Part shown: in pieces, positions 44,219 to 52,723 of the stretch | How positions within the stretch are numbered: the first letter of the stretch is position 1 | How the letters are laid out: every line of letters starts with the position of its first letter | Origin: Imbroritus primus | Lineage (GTDB): Bacteria > Pseudomonadota > Gammaproteobacteria > Burkholderiales > Burkholderiaceae | Length of the DNA stretch: 64,000 nt | Direction: 5' to 3' | Assembly (NCBI GenBank): GCA_000272025.2 | Contig: AKCV02000015.1 | Coordinates: 558,001-622,000, forward strand | The notes under the pieces: model-generated | Seen by the model: only the letters and a program-made list of their open reading frames with translations | Database searches by the model: none | What the model was told of the DNA's origin: nothing | Position numbers and translations under genes: made by a program

Positions 44219-45664
44219 TCAGGCCGCGAGATAGGCCGTCTTGACGGTCGTGAAGAATTCCTGCGCGTAGCGGCCCTGTTCACGCGGGCCGTAGCTCGAT
44301 CCCTTGCGGCCGCCGAAGGGGACGTGATAGTCGACGCCGGCGGTTGGCAGGTTCACCATGACCATGCCCGCCTGGCTGTGCCGCTTGAAATGCTGTGCGT
44401 ACTTCAGGCTGGTGGTGGCGATCCCGGAGGACAGGCCGAAGGCGGTATCGTTGGCGAGCGCCAGTGCTTCCTCGTAATTGCGTGCCCGCTGCACGGTGGC
44501 GATCGGGCCGAAGATCTCTTCACGGTTGATGCGCATGCGATTGTCCGTGTCGATGAACAATGCCGGGCGCATGTAGTAGCCCGGCGTGCCGCGCTCCAGG
44601 CGCTCGCCACCGCAGCGCAGGGTAGCGCCTTCTGCCTGGCCAATGGCCACATATTCCAGGTTCTGCTCGAGCTGGCCAGCGCTGGCCACCGGACCGATGT
44701 CGGTATCGGCTGCCAGGGCATGCCCGACCTGGATGCGCTGCAGACGCGCTGCCAGGGCATCGACGAATGCGCCGTAGATGCCGCCGGTTACGATGATGCG
44801 GCTCGAGGCGGTGCAACGCTGGCCAGCCTGATAGAAGGCGCTTTGTGCGCACAGTTCGACCGCCTGCTCGAGATTGGCGTCGTCGAGTACCACCTGCGGA
44901 TTCTTGCCGCCCATTTCCAGTTGTACTTTCTTGCCGGCCGCCGCACAGGCCGCGCCAATGCGCTGGCCGACCGGTACCGATCCGGTGAAGGTGATGGCCG
45001 CGACGGCAGGATGGTTGACGAGGGCATCGCCCACCACGCTGCCACGGCCCATGACCAGATTGAACACGCCCGTGGGCAGGCCCGCACGTGAAATGATCTC
45101 GGCCAGCGCCCATGCCGAAGCCGGCACGAGATCGGCCGGCTTGAAGACGACGCAGTTGCCATAGGCCAGGGCGGGGGCAATTTTCCATGCCGGGATTGCC
45201 AGCGGAAAATTCCAGGGTGTGATGATGCCGATCACGCCGAGCGGTTCACGCGTGATCTCGACGGAGACGCCACTTCGCACCGATGGCAGCAGTTCGCCCG
45301 ACTGGCGTACGCATTCGCCGGCAAAGAACTTGAAGATATGCGCGGCGCGCAGGACTTCGCCATGGGCTTCGGCGAGCGTCTTGCCCTCTTCGCGTGCCAG
45401 CAGATGTGCCAGCTCGTCCTTGCGGGACAGGATTTCGGCGCCGATCTGCTCCAGCGCTTCGCTGCGTGCCTGGATACCGCCTGTGGACCACGTGGGGAAA
45501 GCTGCCTCGGCGGCGCCGATGGCCCGCTCGACATCGTCCGTGCTGGCCTGTGCATAGCGGCCGACGACATCATCTGTATCACTCGGGTTGCGGTTCTCGG
45601 TGACACCATTGCCACGGCACCATTCCGCGGCAATGTAGTTGGCGTATACCCCATCGTGGTGCAT
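44219..45664 (-). CDS. Aldehyde dehydrogenase, 2-oxoglutarate semialdehyde dehydrogenase-like
   Basis: This NAD(P)-dependent enzyme oxidises an aldehyde to an acid. The protein has 481 residues. The Rossmann region (GVIGIITPWNFPLAIPAWK), the Glu motif (KKVQLEMGGKNPQVVLDD) and the catalytic cysteine C284 (AGQRCTASS) are intact. The C-terminal segment DYHVPFGGRKGSSYGPREQG is typical of 2,5-dioxopentanoate (2-oxoglutarate semialdehyde) dehydrogenases. That family ends oxidative pentose and hexarate pathways and would fit the nearby IlvD/Edd dehydratase. Other semialdehydes are possible. It lies eight bases after the GntR gene and shares its transcript. Confidence 0.87.
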   Translation of the reverse strand: MHHDGVYANYIAAEWCRGNGVTENRNPSDTDDVVGRYAQASTDDVERAIGAAEAAFPTWSTGGIQARSEALEQIGAEILSRKDELAHLLAREEGKTLAEAHGEVLRAAHIFKFFAGECVRQSGELLPSVRSGVSVEITREPLGVIGIITPWNFPLAIPAWKIAPALAYGNCVVFKPADLVPASAWALAEIISRAGLPTGVFNLVMGRGSVVGDALVNHPAVAAITFTGSVPVGQRIGAACAAAGKKVQLEMGGKNPQVVLDDANLEQAVELCAQSAFYQAGQRCTASSRIIVTGGIYGAFVDALAARLQRIQVGHALAADTDIGPVASAGQLEQNLEYVAIGQAEGATLRCGGERLERGTPGYYMRPALFIDTDNRMRINREEIFGPIATVQRARNYEEALALANDTAFGLSSGIATTSLKYAQHFKRHSQAGMVMVNLPTAGVDYHVPFGGRKGSSYGPREQGRYAQEFFTTVKTAYLAA

Positions 45665-45672
45665 TGTGGTCC

Positions 45673-46446
45673 TCAGAAGATAAGCTGCTTGGCAGCGGGT
45701 TTGGCGCCGCCGCGATTCTTGCTGACCGGCCGGAGGATCCCGGTGGACGAGCGCAGGCGGCTGGCGGTGTTTTCAAGGTGCGTGCGTGCGGCGGCCCGCG
45801 CCAGTTCGGCATCGCCCTTGTGAATGGCGGCGACGATGCGCTCATGCTCTTCCTGCGCCAGTTCGCCCCGGGAGGCCTTGGCCGAACGCGAGCGCGAGGC
45901 GAGCAGGTTCTTCTTGTAAAGCTCGGTGAAAAACTCGAAGAAGCGCACGTAATTGGGATTGCGCGTGGCGCGGGCAATTGCCTGATGGAAGGCGAAATCG
46001 GCATCGACGCCGGCCTCGACCTGGCCGGCATCCAGTGCCGCTCGCATATCGGCCAAGGCCTGGCGCATGGCGGCGAGGTCGCTGTCGTCACGGCGCATGG
46101 CGGCGAATCCGGCCGCCTCGATCTCGAAGCCGGTACGCAGTTCCACGATGCCGATCAGTTCTTCCACATCGTCCTGGTTGGCGGCGTGCAGGCGGAACAC
46201 GGAAGAGGGACGGGCATCGAGAATCACCAGCCCCTTGCCTTGCTTGCTGGCCACCAGTCCTTCCACCTTCAGGCGTGAAATGGCCTCGCGCAGCACAGTG
46301 CGCGAGACTCCCAGCCGTTCCGCGATCAGGCTTTCCGGCGGCAGCACGTCGCCGGCCTCGAATGTCCCGCCGGTGATCTGCGTGCGCAGCAGCGAGGTGA
46401 TCCGGTCGGTCAGGTTGGTGTTTTCCTGTTTGCTCAGCGTATCCAT
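45673..46446 (-). CDS. GntR-family regulator (FadR/FCD type)
   Basis: The protein has 257 residues. The N-terminal winged helix holds DRITSLLRTQITGGTFEAGDVLPPESLIAERLGVSRTVLREAISRL. The FCD ligand-binding domain follows, with its helical acid/His pattern (ELRTGFEIEAAGFAAMR, then DADFAFHQAIARATRN). Family members usually repress catabolic operons and are released by an organic acid. It is divergent from the Rieske alpha gene. The palindrome-like sites there and at 40852 make it the natural regulator of the whole island. Confidence 0.9.
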   Translation of the reverse strand: MDTLSKQENTNLTDRITSLLRTQITGGTFEAGDVLPPESLIAERLGVSRTVLREAISRLKVEGLVASKQGKGLVILDARPSSVFRLHAANQDDVEELIGIVELRTGFEIEAAGFAAMRRDDSDLAAMRQALADMRAALDAGQVEAGVDADFAFHQAIARATRNPNYVRFFEFFTELYKKNLLASRSRSAKASRGELAQEEHERIVAAIHKGDAELARAAARTHLENTASRLRSSTGILRPVSKNRGGAKPAAKQLIF

Positions 46447-46479
46447 GTTGGACCCTTTTCGGTCGGTGTGTCGATCAGC

Positions 46480-46492
46480 TCATATTATAAGT
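46480..46492. promoter_or_regulatory. Operator-like site over the gntR promoter
   Basis: TCATATTATAAGT matches the core of the 40852 repeat (TCGTATTATACGA) at 10 of 13 positions. It covers a TATAAT-like -10 on the minus strand, 37 bases before the gntR start. This would suit autoregulation. The AT-rich match could be due to the -10 box alone. Confidence 0.4.
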
Positions 46493-46546
46493 TGGCGCGG
46501 ATGACAGGGCCGATCCTTTGCATATGGCGTCATCATACCTCTTTTC

Positions 46547-46563
46547 TTTTGGTAAATACGATA
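46547..46563. promoter_or_regulatory. Operator half-site upstream of Rieske alpha
   Basis: The right arm ATACGATA of the 40852 repeat is present exactly at 46556-46563. The left arm is degenerate (TTTTGGTA). It lies 91 bases before the alpha-subunit ATG. Confidence 0.4.
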
Positions 46564-46653
46564 ATAAGATTTTCATAGAATCTTGGCTGGATTCTTGCTT
46601 GAGCAAAAACATCCCGGTGTGGCCGGGCTTAGACATGAGGAAGGGACTGCAAT

Positions 46654-48003
46654 ATGCGATCGATTCAAGAACTCGTGCGGGCGGACGAGGGGCTGGTGAG
46701 TCGGGAGATCTTCTCCAGCGCCGAACTGTTCCAGGCGGAGCTGAAGAACATCTTCTCCCGCGCCTGGCTGATGGTGGGGCATGAAAGCCTGGTACCCAAT
46801 CCCGACGATTACTTCGTCTCCCGCATGGGCGGCGAGTCGGTGATCCTGACGCGTGACCGGCAGGGCAGTATCCAGGTGCTGCTCAATAGCTGCGCGCACC
46901 GGGGCATGAAGCTGTGCCGCTACGACAGCGGGAACAATCGTGCCTTCTCGTGCCCGTACCACGGTTGGAGCTTTTCTACCGACGGCGATCTGGTGGAGGC
47001 GCCGGGCGGGCTGGTGGGTGTGCCGGGTTTCGCTTCGCACTACAAGGGTGAGCTGAACAAGCGCGAATGGGGCCTGAAGCGTGTGGCGCAGGTTTACAAC
47101 TACAAGGGCACCATCTGGGCGACCTGGGATCCGGACGCGCCGGATTTCCTGGACTACCTCGGCGGCATGAAGATCTATCTCGATTCTCTGCTCGATCATC
47201 GCGATGGGCGCGAGGGCGGCTCCGAGGTCGTGGGTGGCATCCAGAAGTGGCGCGTGAAGTGCAACTGGAAGTTCCCGCCGGAGAACTTCATCGGCGACAA
47301 GCACCACGACATCAGCCATCGTTCGGCCGATCTCGTGGGCGTCGGCCCGAGTCCGGGTCGCGGCCGTCGTGACCTGACAACCAAGCGCATGTGCGTGGCT
47401 TTCCCCGAGCTGGGGCATGGAGCGATTGCGCGCCTGCCGCACTTCGAAGAGTTCGACTATGTCCCGCAGTACCAGGGCGTGCCGGTGCTCGAAGAGTATT
47501 TCCAGGATGTGTACGAGAAGCGTGTGGCCAACCTCGCCGACACCATGCGTGTCACACCGCACGCGACGGCGACGATCTTTCCGAACATGTCGTTCCATGC
47601 GCTGCAACCGCGCTCGATCGGCTTGTTCCACCCGATCAGCCCCACGGAAACGGAAATCTGGCGGATCTATCTGGTCGACAAGGACGCGCCGGAGGAAGTG
47701 AAATCCGCGACCCAGCACTACAACATCACCTACCACGGTCCCGCCGGCATGGCCGAGTCGGACGACATGGAGAACTGGGCCTGCGCGACCGAATCGTGCC
47801 AGGGCACGATGGCCCAGCAGCTCGATTTCAACTACCAGATGGGACTGGGCCACGCCGAGCCGGTACCGCATCTCGACGATGCGGTCTTCGCCGATTTTTC
47901 GGAAGAGGGTGCCCGTGCGTTCTATCGGCAGTGGGGCAAGTTCATGGATGGGCAGAGCTGGAGCGAGATCCGTCCGCTGCGCAAGGAAGGAGCCAAGGCA
48001 TGA
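46654..48003 (+). CDS. Rieske aromatic-ring-hydroxylating oxygenase, alpha subunit
   Basis: The catalytic subunit inserts oxygen into an aromatic or similar substrate. The protein has 449 residues. The Rieske cluster ligands are C80, H82, C100 and H103 (CAHRG, 17 residues, CPYH). The mononuclear iron site is in NFIGDKHHDISHRSAD, with H217 or H218 and H222 as candidate ligands, and a carboxylate further on in DDMENW near residue 370. The bridging Asp is probably D215. A GAGGAAGGGA ribosome site precedes the ATG. It overlaps the beta gene as ATGA. The substrate is not recognisable. Confidence 0.92.
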   Translation: MRSIQELVRADEGLVSREIFSSAELFQAELKNIFSRAWLMVGHESLVPNPDDYFVSRMGGESVILTRDRQGSIQVLLNSCAHRGMKLCRYDSGNNRAFSCPYHGWSFSTDGDLVEAPGGLVGVPGFASHYKGELNKREWGLKRVAQVYNYKGTIWATWDPDAPDFLDYLGGMKIYLDSLLDHRDGREGGSEVVGGIQKWRVKCNWKFPPENFIGDKHHDISHRSADLVGVGPSPGRGRRDLTTKRMCVAFPELGHGAIARLPHFEEFDYVPQYQGVPVLEEYFQDVYEKRVANLADTMRVTPHATATIFPNMSFHALQPRSIGLFHPISPTETEIWRIYLVDKDAPEEVKSATQHYNITYHGPAGMAESDDMENWACATESCQGTMAQQLDFNYQMGLGHAEPVPHLDDAVFADFSEEGARAFYRQWGKFMDGQSWSEIRPLRKEGAKA

Positions 48004-48548
48004 CGCAACTCACCATTCCCGGTATCCCGACGACTGCTGAATCGATGGCAACGTGGTGGGAAATCAACCAGTTCTATTCGGCCGAATCGGCATTGCTGGA
48101 TGCACGCCAGTACGAGGAATGGCTGGCGTTGATGCACCAGGAACTCAGCTATGTGGTGCCGATTGCGCGCAACGTGCGGCGCGACAAACTGGCACAGGAA
48201 TACACCCGTAGCGGCGAGACCTGCTGGTTTGACGAAGGGCACGCCACGCTTTCCAAGCGCATTGCCCAGCTCAAGACCGGCATGCACTGGATCGAGGAGC
48301 CGTCCTCGCGTTTCAGCCGCATGGTCACCAACGTTCAGGTGCATGGCTACGACGCGGCGGCCAGGTCCGCCGATGTCGAGTCGCGCTTCCTGGTCTATCA
48401 GAACCGGCTCGACGCCGAAGTCTCGCTGTTCGCCGGGCGGCGGCGCGACACGCTGGTCCGCGAAGGGACATCGTGGCTGATCAAAAGACGTGAGGTCTAC
48501 CTCGCGCAAAGCACTTTGCTATCCAAAGCACTTGCACTTTTCTTCTAA
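48000..48548 (+). CDS. Rieske oxygenase, beta subunit
   Basis: This small subunit has the SnoaL-like cone fold and supports the alpha hexamer. The protein has 182 residues. It shows the usual features: INQFYSAESALLDARQYEEWLALM near the start, FDEGHATLSKRIAQLKTG, and a C-terminal WLIKRREVYLAQSTL. The ATG at 48000 overlaps the alpha stop; a longer open frame running back through the alpha gene is a shadow. Electron supply probably comes from the ferredoxin and reductase at 39234-40788. Confidence 0.92.
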   Translation: MTQLTIPGIPTTAESMATWWEINQFYSAESALLDARQYEEWLALMHQELSYVVPIARNVRRDKLAQEYTRSGETCWFDEGHATLSKRIAQLKTGMHWIEEPSSRFSRMVTNVQVHGYDAAARSADVESRFLVYQNRLDAEVSLFAGRRRDTLVREGTSWLIKRREVYLAQSTLLSKALALFF

Positions 48549-48561
48549 GGGGCCCCACAGC

Positions 48562-49575
48562 ATGAGCAAGCATCCGTTTCCTGTATCACGCCGTACGTTT
48601 CTTGCGTTTTCTGCCTTGACCGGCATGAGTGTGTCGTTGCCGTCCGCCTTTGCAAACCAGGCGTACCCTGCACGCCAGGTGAAGATTGTCGTGCCCGGTG
48701 CGCCCGGACTTGCGCTCGACATTGTCGTGCGGATTGTTGCCGAAGCGCTCGGCACCAAGTATGGCCAGGCCTTCGTGATCGAAAACCGTGCCGGTGCAGG
48801 CGGCATGATCGGCATGCAGGCCTATGCGCGCATGCAGCCGGACGGATACACGCTGATGGCGGGCGGGCTCGGGCTCAATGTGCTGCCGCCAGCCGTGTTC
48901 ACCAATCTGCCAATCGACATCCCGACGGTGTTTACGCCCATTGCGCAGATGGCCGAGTCGGCCAACCTGCTGGTGGTGCGCTCGGACCTTGGCGTGAACA
49001 ACCTGACAGAACTGGTGGCCCTGGCCAAGTCGAAGCCGGGCGAGCTGGCCATGGGATGTCACGATCGTGGCAGCTCGATGCACATGTCGTATGAGCTGCT
49101 CTCGCAGAAAACTGGAACGAAATGGTTGTACACGCCATACAAGGGACCCAGCGAGGTACTGGCGGGCCTGCTCTCGGGTACCGTTCATGCAGGCTTGAGC
49201 AGCGTCGGTCCGTTTGTGCAGATGATCAAGTCGGGCAGGCTGAAGGCAATTGCCGTCACCACCTCGTATCGCCAGCGCATGTTGCCCGAGGTGCCGACGA
49301 TGCAGGAGGCTGGCGTCCCGGGTTTCGATGTAGGCAGCTGGCTGAGCCTGCACGGACTGCCTGGCACGCCGCCGGCGATTCTCGAGCAACTGAGCCGCGA
49401 TATCGTCGAAGTGGTGCAGCAGCCGGAGGTGCGCAAACGCCTCGAGCTGGCGGGTTATACCCCGCGGCCGCTGGGTACCCGCGAGTTCAAGGCCAAGCTG
49501 GACAGCGAGCTTGCGCGCTGGAATGATGTTGCGAAACAGGCCGGGGTCGTGATGGACTACCGGACACGAACCTGA
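48562..49575 (+). CDS. Bug-type receptor (TctC family) with a Tat signal
   Basis: This periplasmic carboxylate receptor has 337 residues. The signal begins SRRTFLAFSALTGMSVS, a Tat-type export signal, unlike the Sec signal of the other Bug protein in the window. Family motifs are PARQVKIVVPGAPGLALDI, IENRAGAGGMIGMQAYAR and PYKGPSEVLAGLLSGTVHA. It follows the oxygenase beta gene by 13 bases and so probably captures the substrate of that oxygenase pathway. Confidence 0.9.
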   Translation: MSKHPFPVSRRTFLAFSALTGMSVSLPSAFANQAYPARQVKIVVPGAPGLALDIVVRIVAEALGTKYGQAFVIENRAGAGGMIGMQAYARMQPDGYTLMAGGLGLNVLPPAVFTNLPIDIPTVFTPIAQMAESANLLVVRSDLGVNNLTELVALAKSKPGELAMGCHDRGSSMHMSYELLSQKTGTKWLYTPYKGPSEVLAGLLSGTVHAGLSSVGPFVQMIKSGRLKAIAVTTSYRQRMLPEVPTMQEAGVPGFDVGSWLSLHGLPGTPPAILEQLSRDIVEVVQQPEVRKRLELAGYTPRPLGTREFKAKLDSELARWNDVAKQAGVVMDYRTRT

Positions 49576-49589
49576 AGGAGGAGCAGGAG

Positions 49590-49799
49590 ATGGCCGATTC
49601 GAAGTCGATCAATCTGGTGGAGTTGTTGCCGGGTACGCATGTGGGGCTGGATTCGGGCGAACGCCTGGAGATCGTTGAAAACCCGGGTGATGGCATGTGG
49701 ATCATCTGCCGTCCGGTGGCAGCCGCCGGCGACGCATCGGCCGGTGCGGAGAAGGAGCGCCCGGTGTTTGCCGGCGATGTCGTGGAGGTGTTTTCCTGA
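49590..49799 (+). CDS. Small conserved hypothetical protein, last gene of the Rieske operon
   Basis: This is a 69-residue acidic protein with no signal peptide or membrane segment. Its predicted strands are short (VELLPGTHVGLDSGERLEIVEN, MWIICRPVAA, VFAGDVVEVFS). GGAGGAGCAGGAG precedes the ATG, and it lies 14 bases after the Bug receptor and just before a terminator. I do not recognise the family. Its place suggests a small accessory protein of the oxygenase operon. Confidence 0.65.
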   Translation: MADSKSINLVELLPGTHVGLDSGERLEIVENPGDGMWIICRPVAAAGDASAGAEKERPVFAGDVVEVFS

Positions 49800-49839
49800 A
49801 ACACCGGGAATCTGCGCAATCGATCCGCATGGATAGAAG

Positions 49840-49861
49840 CCGGCCGGAAGGCCGGTTTTTT
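49840..49861 (+). terminator. Rho-independent terminator of the Rieske operon
   Basis: A 6-bp GC stem (CCGGCC and GGCCGG) with a GGAA tetraloop is followed by TTTTTTCTTTTT. It closes the alpha-beta-Bug-small ORF transcript. Confidence 0.85.
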
Positions 49862-50118
49862 CTTTTTGCCTGACGGAGTATCGACGTGATCGAACTTGCC
49901 CGTCGGCATGTTGCCGGGCGCACATTGGCCAGATAGTGCTTGTATTAGGCGGCATGTGACGTACAATGAATACTCTGTTAGTTCTTCGCGCGTGCGCCGG
50001 GTTATCAATGTCGGCACGCGTTCCATTGCCTTATCCATGCTTGAGGCTGAACAGCCCAACGCGTCCTCCAAGAGCCGCGACACTTCAAGGGTGGCAGTAC
50101 CACGTCTTTGGAGTAGTC

Positions 50119-50355
50119 ATGCCTGCGAAATATCTCCCACTCATCGCGGACTACGAGTCCCGTATCGAGCGAGCATTGTCTGAAGGTAATCAGCTCGAAG
50201 CATTTCATTTGCTGGATCGGTTGCGTGAGTTGCCGAACATGCCGGATTTCCCCGCTGCCGTCGCGCCGCGGCTCCAAGAGGTGATGGATCGCTATTGCCG
50301 GCCGGAAATCTTGCAAGGACTGGATTCTGCCCCCGCTGCGAGTGAGCCACGATAG
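50119..50355 (+). CDS. Small hypothetical protein, 78 residues
   Basis: This is a mostly helical, charged 78-residue protein (MPAKYLPLIADYESRIERALSEG, then FHLLDRLRELPNMPDF). It has no signal. GGAG lies six bases before the ATG at 50119, which makes this start better than an in-frame ATG at 49966. The family is unknown to me. It lies alone between the Rieske terminator and tRNA-Val. Confidence 0.6.
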   Translation: MPAKYLPLIADYESRIERALSEGNQLEAFHLLDRLRELPNMPDFPAAVAPRLQEVMDRYCRPEILQGLDSAPAASEPR

Positions 50356-50435
50356 TGCGCGCGGGACATTCCGCGCTGCGCCGGGAGCAGATGCGCGATG
50401 TGGCGCCAGAATGCGGGATAGCCTGAAAAACCAGA

Positions 50436-50467
50436 AAACAAAAAAGCCAGCTTCGTGAGCTGGCTTT
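50436..50467 (-). terminator. Terminator of tRNA-Val, possibly bidirectional
   Basis: A 7-bp stem (GCCAGCT and AGCTGGC) with a 5-base loop. On the minus strand it is followed by six T residues, so it fits termination of the tRNA transcript. On the plus strand only TTTGT follows. Confidence 0.8.
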
Positions 50468-50504
50468 GTCGCATGATCTGCGCGTTCCGGTATTGCTGGG
50501 CGCT

Positions 50505-50579
50505 TGGTGGGTGGTACAGGGATTGAACCTGTGACCCCTGCCGTGTGAAGGCAGTGCTCTACCGCTGAGCTAACCACCC
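50505..50579 (-). tRNA. tRNA-Val (anticodon CAC)
   Basis: A complete cloverleaf is readable on the minus strand: acceptor arms GGGTGGT and ACCACCC, D-arm AGCTCAGCGGTAGAGC, anticodon stem CTGCC/GGCAG around loop TTCACAC, and T-arm ACAGGTTCAATCCCTGT. The CCA end is encoded. The CAC anticodon reads valine codon GUG. No integrated element is visible beside it. Confidence 0.96.
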
Positions 50580-50635
50580 GAATGCAGAACAGTTGAAGAT
50601 TATGGCATGGTCTTGATGTGCTTGTAAAGCCCTGT

Positions 50636-51382
50636 TCATGCTTTATTTGCGGGATCCGCAGTGGCGCTGCTCTCCTGGGCAGTCGGCGCGGTCCAGACTG
50701 TCTTGCCGCCGCTGGCTTTGTCGAGCCCGGCCAGCACCTGGGCATGGGCCTCTGCCTCCGCGTCCGTGGCGCGGCGCACGATCAGATCGAGCGTGGCGAA
50801 ATCGATGCGGTCCACTGCATCGCCCGCCGTGGCGGAGGAATCGAGCATGTCGATGACCAGGCTGTTCTGGCCGCGCGTCATCGCGAGGTAGACCTCGGCG
50901 AGGATCTCGGCATCCAGCAATGCGCCGTGCAGCGTGCGGTGCGAGTTGCTGACGCCCAGGCGGTCGCACAGCGCATCGAGCGAGTTGCGCTTGCCGGGGA
51001 ACATCTGGCGCGCCTCGTAGAGCGTGTCGATCACGCCGCCGAGGTGCTCGCGGAAGGGCGGCAGGCCGAGCAGTTTGAACTCCATATCGAGAAAGCCCAA
51101 GTCGAATGGCGCGTTGTGGATGATCGCTTCCGCGTCCTGGACGAAATCGCGGATGTCGTTGGCCACGGCGCTGAAGACCGGCTTGTCGACCAGGAATTCA
51201 TTGGTGATGCCGTGCACCGCAATGGCGCCCGCGTCGATCTCGCGTTGCGGATTGATATAGAAGTGCAGGGTGCGGCCGGTCAGGCGGCGGTTCACCATTT
51301 CCACGCAGCCGATTTCGATGACGCGGTCACCGGTGGCGGCATTGAGGCCGGTGGTTTCGGTGTCGAGAATGATTTGTCGCAT
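50636..51382 (-). CDS. dnaQ: DnaQ, DNA polymerase III epsilon subunit
   Basis: This is the proofreading 3'-5' exonuclease of the replicase. The protein has 248 residues. The three exonuclease motifs are intact: Exo I DTETTG near the N-terminus, Exo II HNAPFDLGFLDMEF, and Exo III HGALLDAEILAEVY. The C-terminal tail is low-complexity and should hold the part that binds the polymerase alpha subunit. It is downstream of rnhA on the minus strand, the usual pairing in proteobacteria. Confidence 0.95.
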   Translation of the reverse strand: MRQIILDTETTGLNAATGDRVIEIGCVEMVNRRLTGRTLHFYINPQREIDAGAIAVHGITNEFLVDKPVFSAVANDIRDFVQDAEAIIHNAPFDLGFLDMEFKLLGLPPFREHLGGVIDTLYEARQMFPGKRNSLDALCDRLGVSNSHRTLHGALLDAEILAEVYLAMTRGQNSLVIDMLDSSATAGDAVDRIDFATLDLIVRRATDAEAEAHAQVLAGLDKASGGKTVWTAPTAQESSATADPANKA

Positions 51383-51413
51383 GACGGTATCCGGTGCAAT
51401 GAAGATGAGAAGG

Positions 51414-51857
51414 TCAGGCCACGCCGGTCAGGCTGGCAACACCCTTGTTGGCCAGGGCGTCGGCGCGCTCGTTGCCGGGATGGCCGTTGTGTCCGCGCAC
51501 CCAGTGCCATTCGATCTGGTGCGGCCGGGTGAGATCATCAAGGGTTTGCCACAGGTCGGCGTTCTTCACGGGCTTTTTGTCAGCGGTTTTCCAGCCGCGC
51601 GCTTTCCATCCTGGCAGCCATTCCTTGATGCCTTTCTGGACGTACTGCGAGTCGGTATAGACGGCGATGCGGCAGGGCCGCTTGAGCGCGCGCAGCGCTT
51701 CGATCACGGCTGTCAGTTCCATGCGGTTGTTGGTCGTGCCGGCTTCGCCGCCGAACATTTCCTTTTCGTGATCGCCCGAGACAAGCACGGCTCCCCATCC
51801 GCCGGGGCCGGGATTGCCTTTGCAGGCACCATCGGAATAAATCGTTACGTCTTGCAT
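51414..51857 (-). CDS. rnhA: RnhA, ribonuclease HI
   Basis: RnhA cuts the RNA strand of RNA-DNA hybrids. The protein has 147 residues, the normal length. The catalytic carboxylates lie in [44 protein letters not shown] and [12 protein letters not shown]. Its ATG shares one base with the stop of the upstream methyltransferase gene. Confidence 0.96.
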   Translation of the reverse strand: MQDVTIYSDGACKGNPGPGGWGAVLVSGDHEKEMFGGEAGTTNNRMELTAVIEALRALKRPCRIAVYTDSQYVQKGIKEWLPGWKARGWKTADKKPVKNADLWQTLDDLTRPHQIEWHWVRGHNGHPGNERADALANKGVASLTGVA

Positions 51858-52711
51858 CAGTCCTTGTGGGTTGAAGGTATAGAGAGTGTAGTGGGCGGCC
51901 TTGCATCACCTGCTGCTGACCGCACGCGGTGGCGGCTGCTGGGCGAGGCTGGCGCGGCCACTGGCGCAAGCGCACCGGCTGCAGTGTTCTGGAATGCCGG
52001 GCCGACCATGCGGATGGCGCGCACGCGCTTGACGGCCGTAATACTATAGATTGCACCGAAGATCGGCCACCACCGGTCGCCGGCCTTGTCCATGAAGGCA
52101 GTGCGCTGCAGCCACCGCTCGGTGCGGTTGGGCGGTGCATAGCAGCCAAAGCGTCCGCGGATGATCTCGAAGCCGAGCAGCTTGAGCCAGTCCTTGAGGC
52201 GCTGGAAACCGATGAACTGGCCGTCGCGCGGCATGAACGGGCGCGCGCCGAGACGTCGCATGCCCTGGCGCATGCCCCACAGGCTGTACGGGTTGAAGCC
52301 GGTCAGGACCACCTTGCCCTCGGGCATGAGGATGCGTGATACCTCGCGTAGTACTTCGTGCGCATCATTGCTGAATTCCAGCACATGCGGCATGGCGACG
52401 AGATCCACGCTTTGTGCGGCGAACGGTAGTTCGTCAAAGCGGCAGTGTACGGTCTGGCGCGTAGTGCCTACCACGTCATTGCCGGAGATCGCGTTACCAT
52501 TGGGACTGGCGCTTTCGTCGAGCAACTGCGCGGCAAACGGTATGCGGTTCTCGCGCAGGGCGTCGATGCCGGGCATGCCAAGTTGCAGGGCGTGGTAGCC
52601 AAAGATGTCCGCCACGGTGCGATCGAATTGCGCCTGTTCCCAGTGCAGCATGTATTGCCCGGGTGGTGACGCGAGCCAAGCGTCCCAGTCAGAAAGTCTT
52701 CGTTGTGGCAT
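51857..52711 (-). CDS. YafS-like SAM methyltransferase
   Basis: The protein has 284 residues. The post-core methyltransferase motifs are present ([50 protein letters not shown]). The glycine-rich SAM loop (motif I) is not obvious, so activity is not certain. The place between gloB and rnhA matches that of yafS in enterobacteria, an uncharacterised methyltransferase-like gene. The C-terminus is a low-complexity Ala/Pro/Ser tail. The ATG at 52711 lacks a good ribosome site. Confidence 0.8.
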   Translation of the reverse strand: MPQRRLSDWDAWLASPPGQYMLHWEQAQFDRTVADIFGYHALQLGMPGIDALRENRIPFAAQLLDESASPNGNAISGNDVVGTTRQTVHCRFDELPFAAQSVDLVAMPHVLEFSNDAHEVLREVSRILMPEGKVVLTGFNPYSLWGMRQGMRRLGARPFMPRDGQFIGFQRLKDWLKLLGFEIIRGRFGCYAPPNRTERWLQRTAFMDKAGDRWWPIFGAIYSITAVKRVRAIRMVGPAFQNTAAGALAPVAAPASPSSRHRVRSAAGDARPPTTLSIPSTHKD

Positions 52712-52723
52712 AGGAGGTGTGGT

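Noticed and set aside
47391-47999. Upstream extension of the Rieske beta subunit
   Set aside because: The extension lies wholly inside the alpha gene in another frame. The ATG at 48000 gives the normal beta N-terminus with ATGA coupling.
50505-50579. tRNA-Val as an integration site of a mobile element
   Set aside because: No integrase, no direct repeat of the tRNA 3' end and only housekeeping genes were seen on either side.
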